Positions 63,522 to 64,000 of a stretch of 64,000 bases of DNA are shown one piece after another. The position numbers were made by a program, and so were the translations under genes. The first letter of the stretch is position 1; each line of letters begins with the position of its first letter. The notes beneath the pieces are model-generated. The model saw only the letters and a list, made by a program, of their open reading frames with translations. It did no database searches and had not been told where the DNA came from. Origin of the DNA: Loxodes magnus (Eukaryota; Ciliophora; Karyorelictea; Loxodida; Loxodidae); contig CAMPDV010000192.1 in the NCBI GenBank assembly GCA_946699065.1, forward strand, positions 372,001 to 436,000, written 5' to 3'.

Positions 63522-64000
63522 TTCATTCAGAATTTCTTATATCCTTGTTTAAAAGGACTATAAGTTTTGCATTTTTATTTAAAGTATTTGAGATAGCTTA
63601 AATTATACATTTATTACAATGGAATTTTAGTTTAAATCAACTTTTAAATATAATTACAAAATAAATTTTTATCTTTCATCATTCTAAAATAAACTAAAGT
63701 AGGGTATGATTAAGTATCTCATCATAAGAAGAGACAATCTAAGCATAATATCCTCTTTGCTAGATCTTTATTAGTCGATATTTAATAAGCTTCTAATAAG
63801 TGTCTTCAAACTATTTTTATGCTTAGTTAAAAGGATCTAAGTTTATGAAGGGAGTGCTAGTGATATAATAAATCTATAAAGCAAGTTTATTTAAGCTTTA
63901 CCAGTTTTATTATATAGCTTTAAAGAAATAAAGGCATCTACTTGAAATTCTAAAAATAAAAGCAGGAATATTTCTATATCTTAATTTAAGTTTATTTGAT
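63522..64000. other. Upstream of FHA gene to window end
   Basis: The minus frame stays open about 45 codons above ATG 63521 (AISNTLNKNAKLIVLLNKDIR), so the true start may lie further upstream or the region is 5' flank. No other feature. Confidence 0.35.

Overview
Organism and genetic code. The window is very AT-rich and makes sense only under a code in which TAA and TAG read as glutamine and TGA reads as tryptophan inside genes but also ends them. Read this way, long uninterrupted frames appear (863, 790, 767, 749, 473, 450, 448, 254 and 215 residues). Recognisable domains sit where they should, and each frame closes at a TGA just after the last conserved motif. This is the karyorelictean code (NCBI table 27), so a karyorelict ciliate such as Loxodes is the best fit. 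That assignment is inference from the code, composition and gene content. A standard-code reading gives only meaningless fragments. No introns are needed in the intact genes.

Layout. 1-4.3 kb: a decayed LINE (endonuclease, reverse transcriptase, C-terminal zinc finger) with two inverted copies of a ~430 bp SINE-like element nested in it. 4.8-22.2 kb: a same-strand series of RING genes, namely three TRIM-like RING/B-box/coiled-coil proteins (4839, 11039, 18059; tails PHR-like, SPRY, PHR-like) and a smaller Q-rich RING protein (21587), separated by retroelement copies. 24.1-25.6 kb: a kinase-MORN pseudogene. 26.4-36 kb: an accessory stretch packed with zinc-knuckle ORF1 copies and SINE-like elements. 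36.5-44 kb: a duplicated segment, each half holding a tRNA-Leu-like gene without an anticodon arm, followed by an AIG1-like GTPase (intact at 38190, a remnant at 43530). 46.5-51.8 kb: more ORF1 copies, one intact. 52.0-58.2 kb: two tandem receptor-like kinases on the minus strand. 59.3 kb: a conserved membrane-type protein. 61.2-63.5 kb: a double-FHA coiled-coil protein on the minus strand.

How it fits together. The cellular genes look like signalling and ubiquitin functions: E3 ligases, receptor kinases, an FHA phospho-reader and a membrane-tethered GTPase. The space between them is largely filled by one retroposon system. It consists of about sixteen diverged copies of a short ORF1 with a CCHC knuckle and no reverse transcriptase of its own, plus SINE-like elements. 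Three unrelated element bodies share one ~40-nt 3' hairpin followed by a (TTTA)n tail. This looks like a set of non-autonomous passengers using a common 3' recognition signal, presumably served by a LINE reverse transcriptase.
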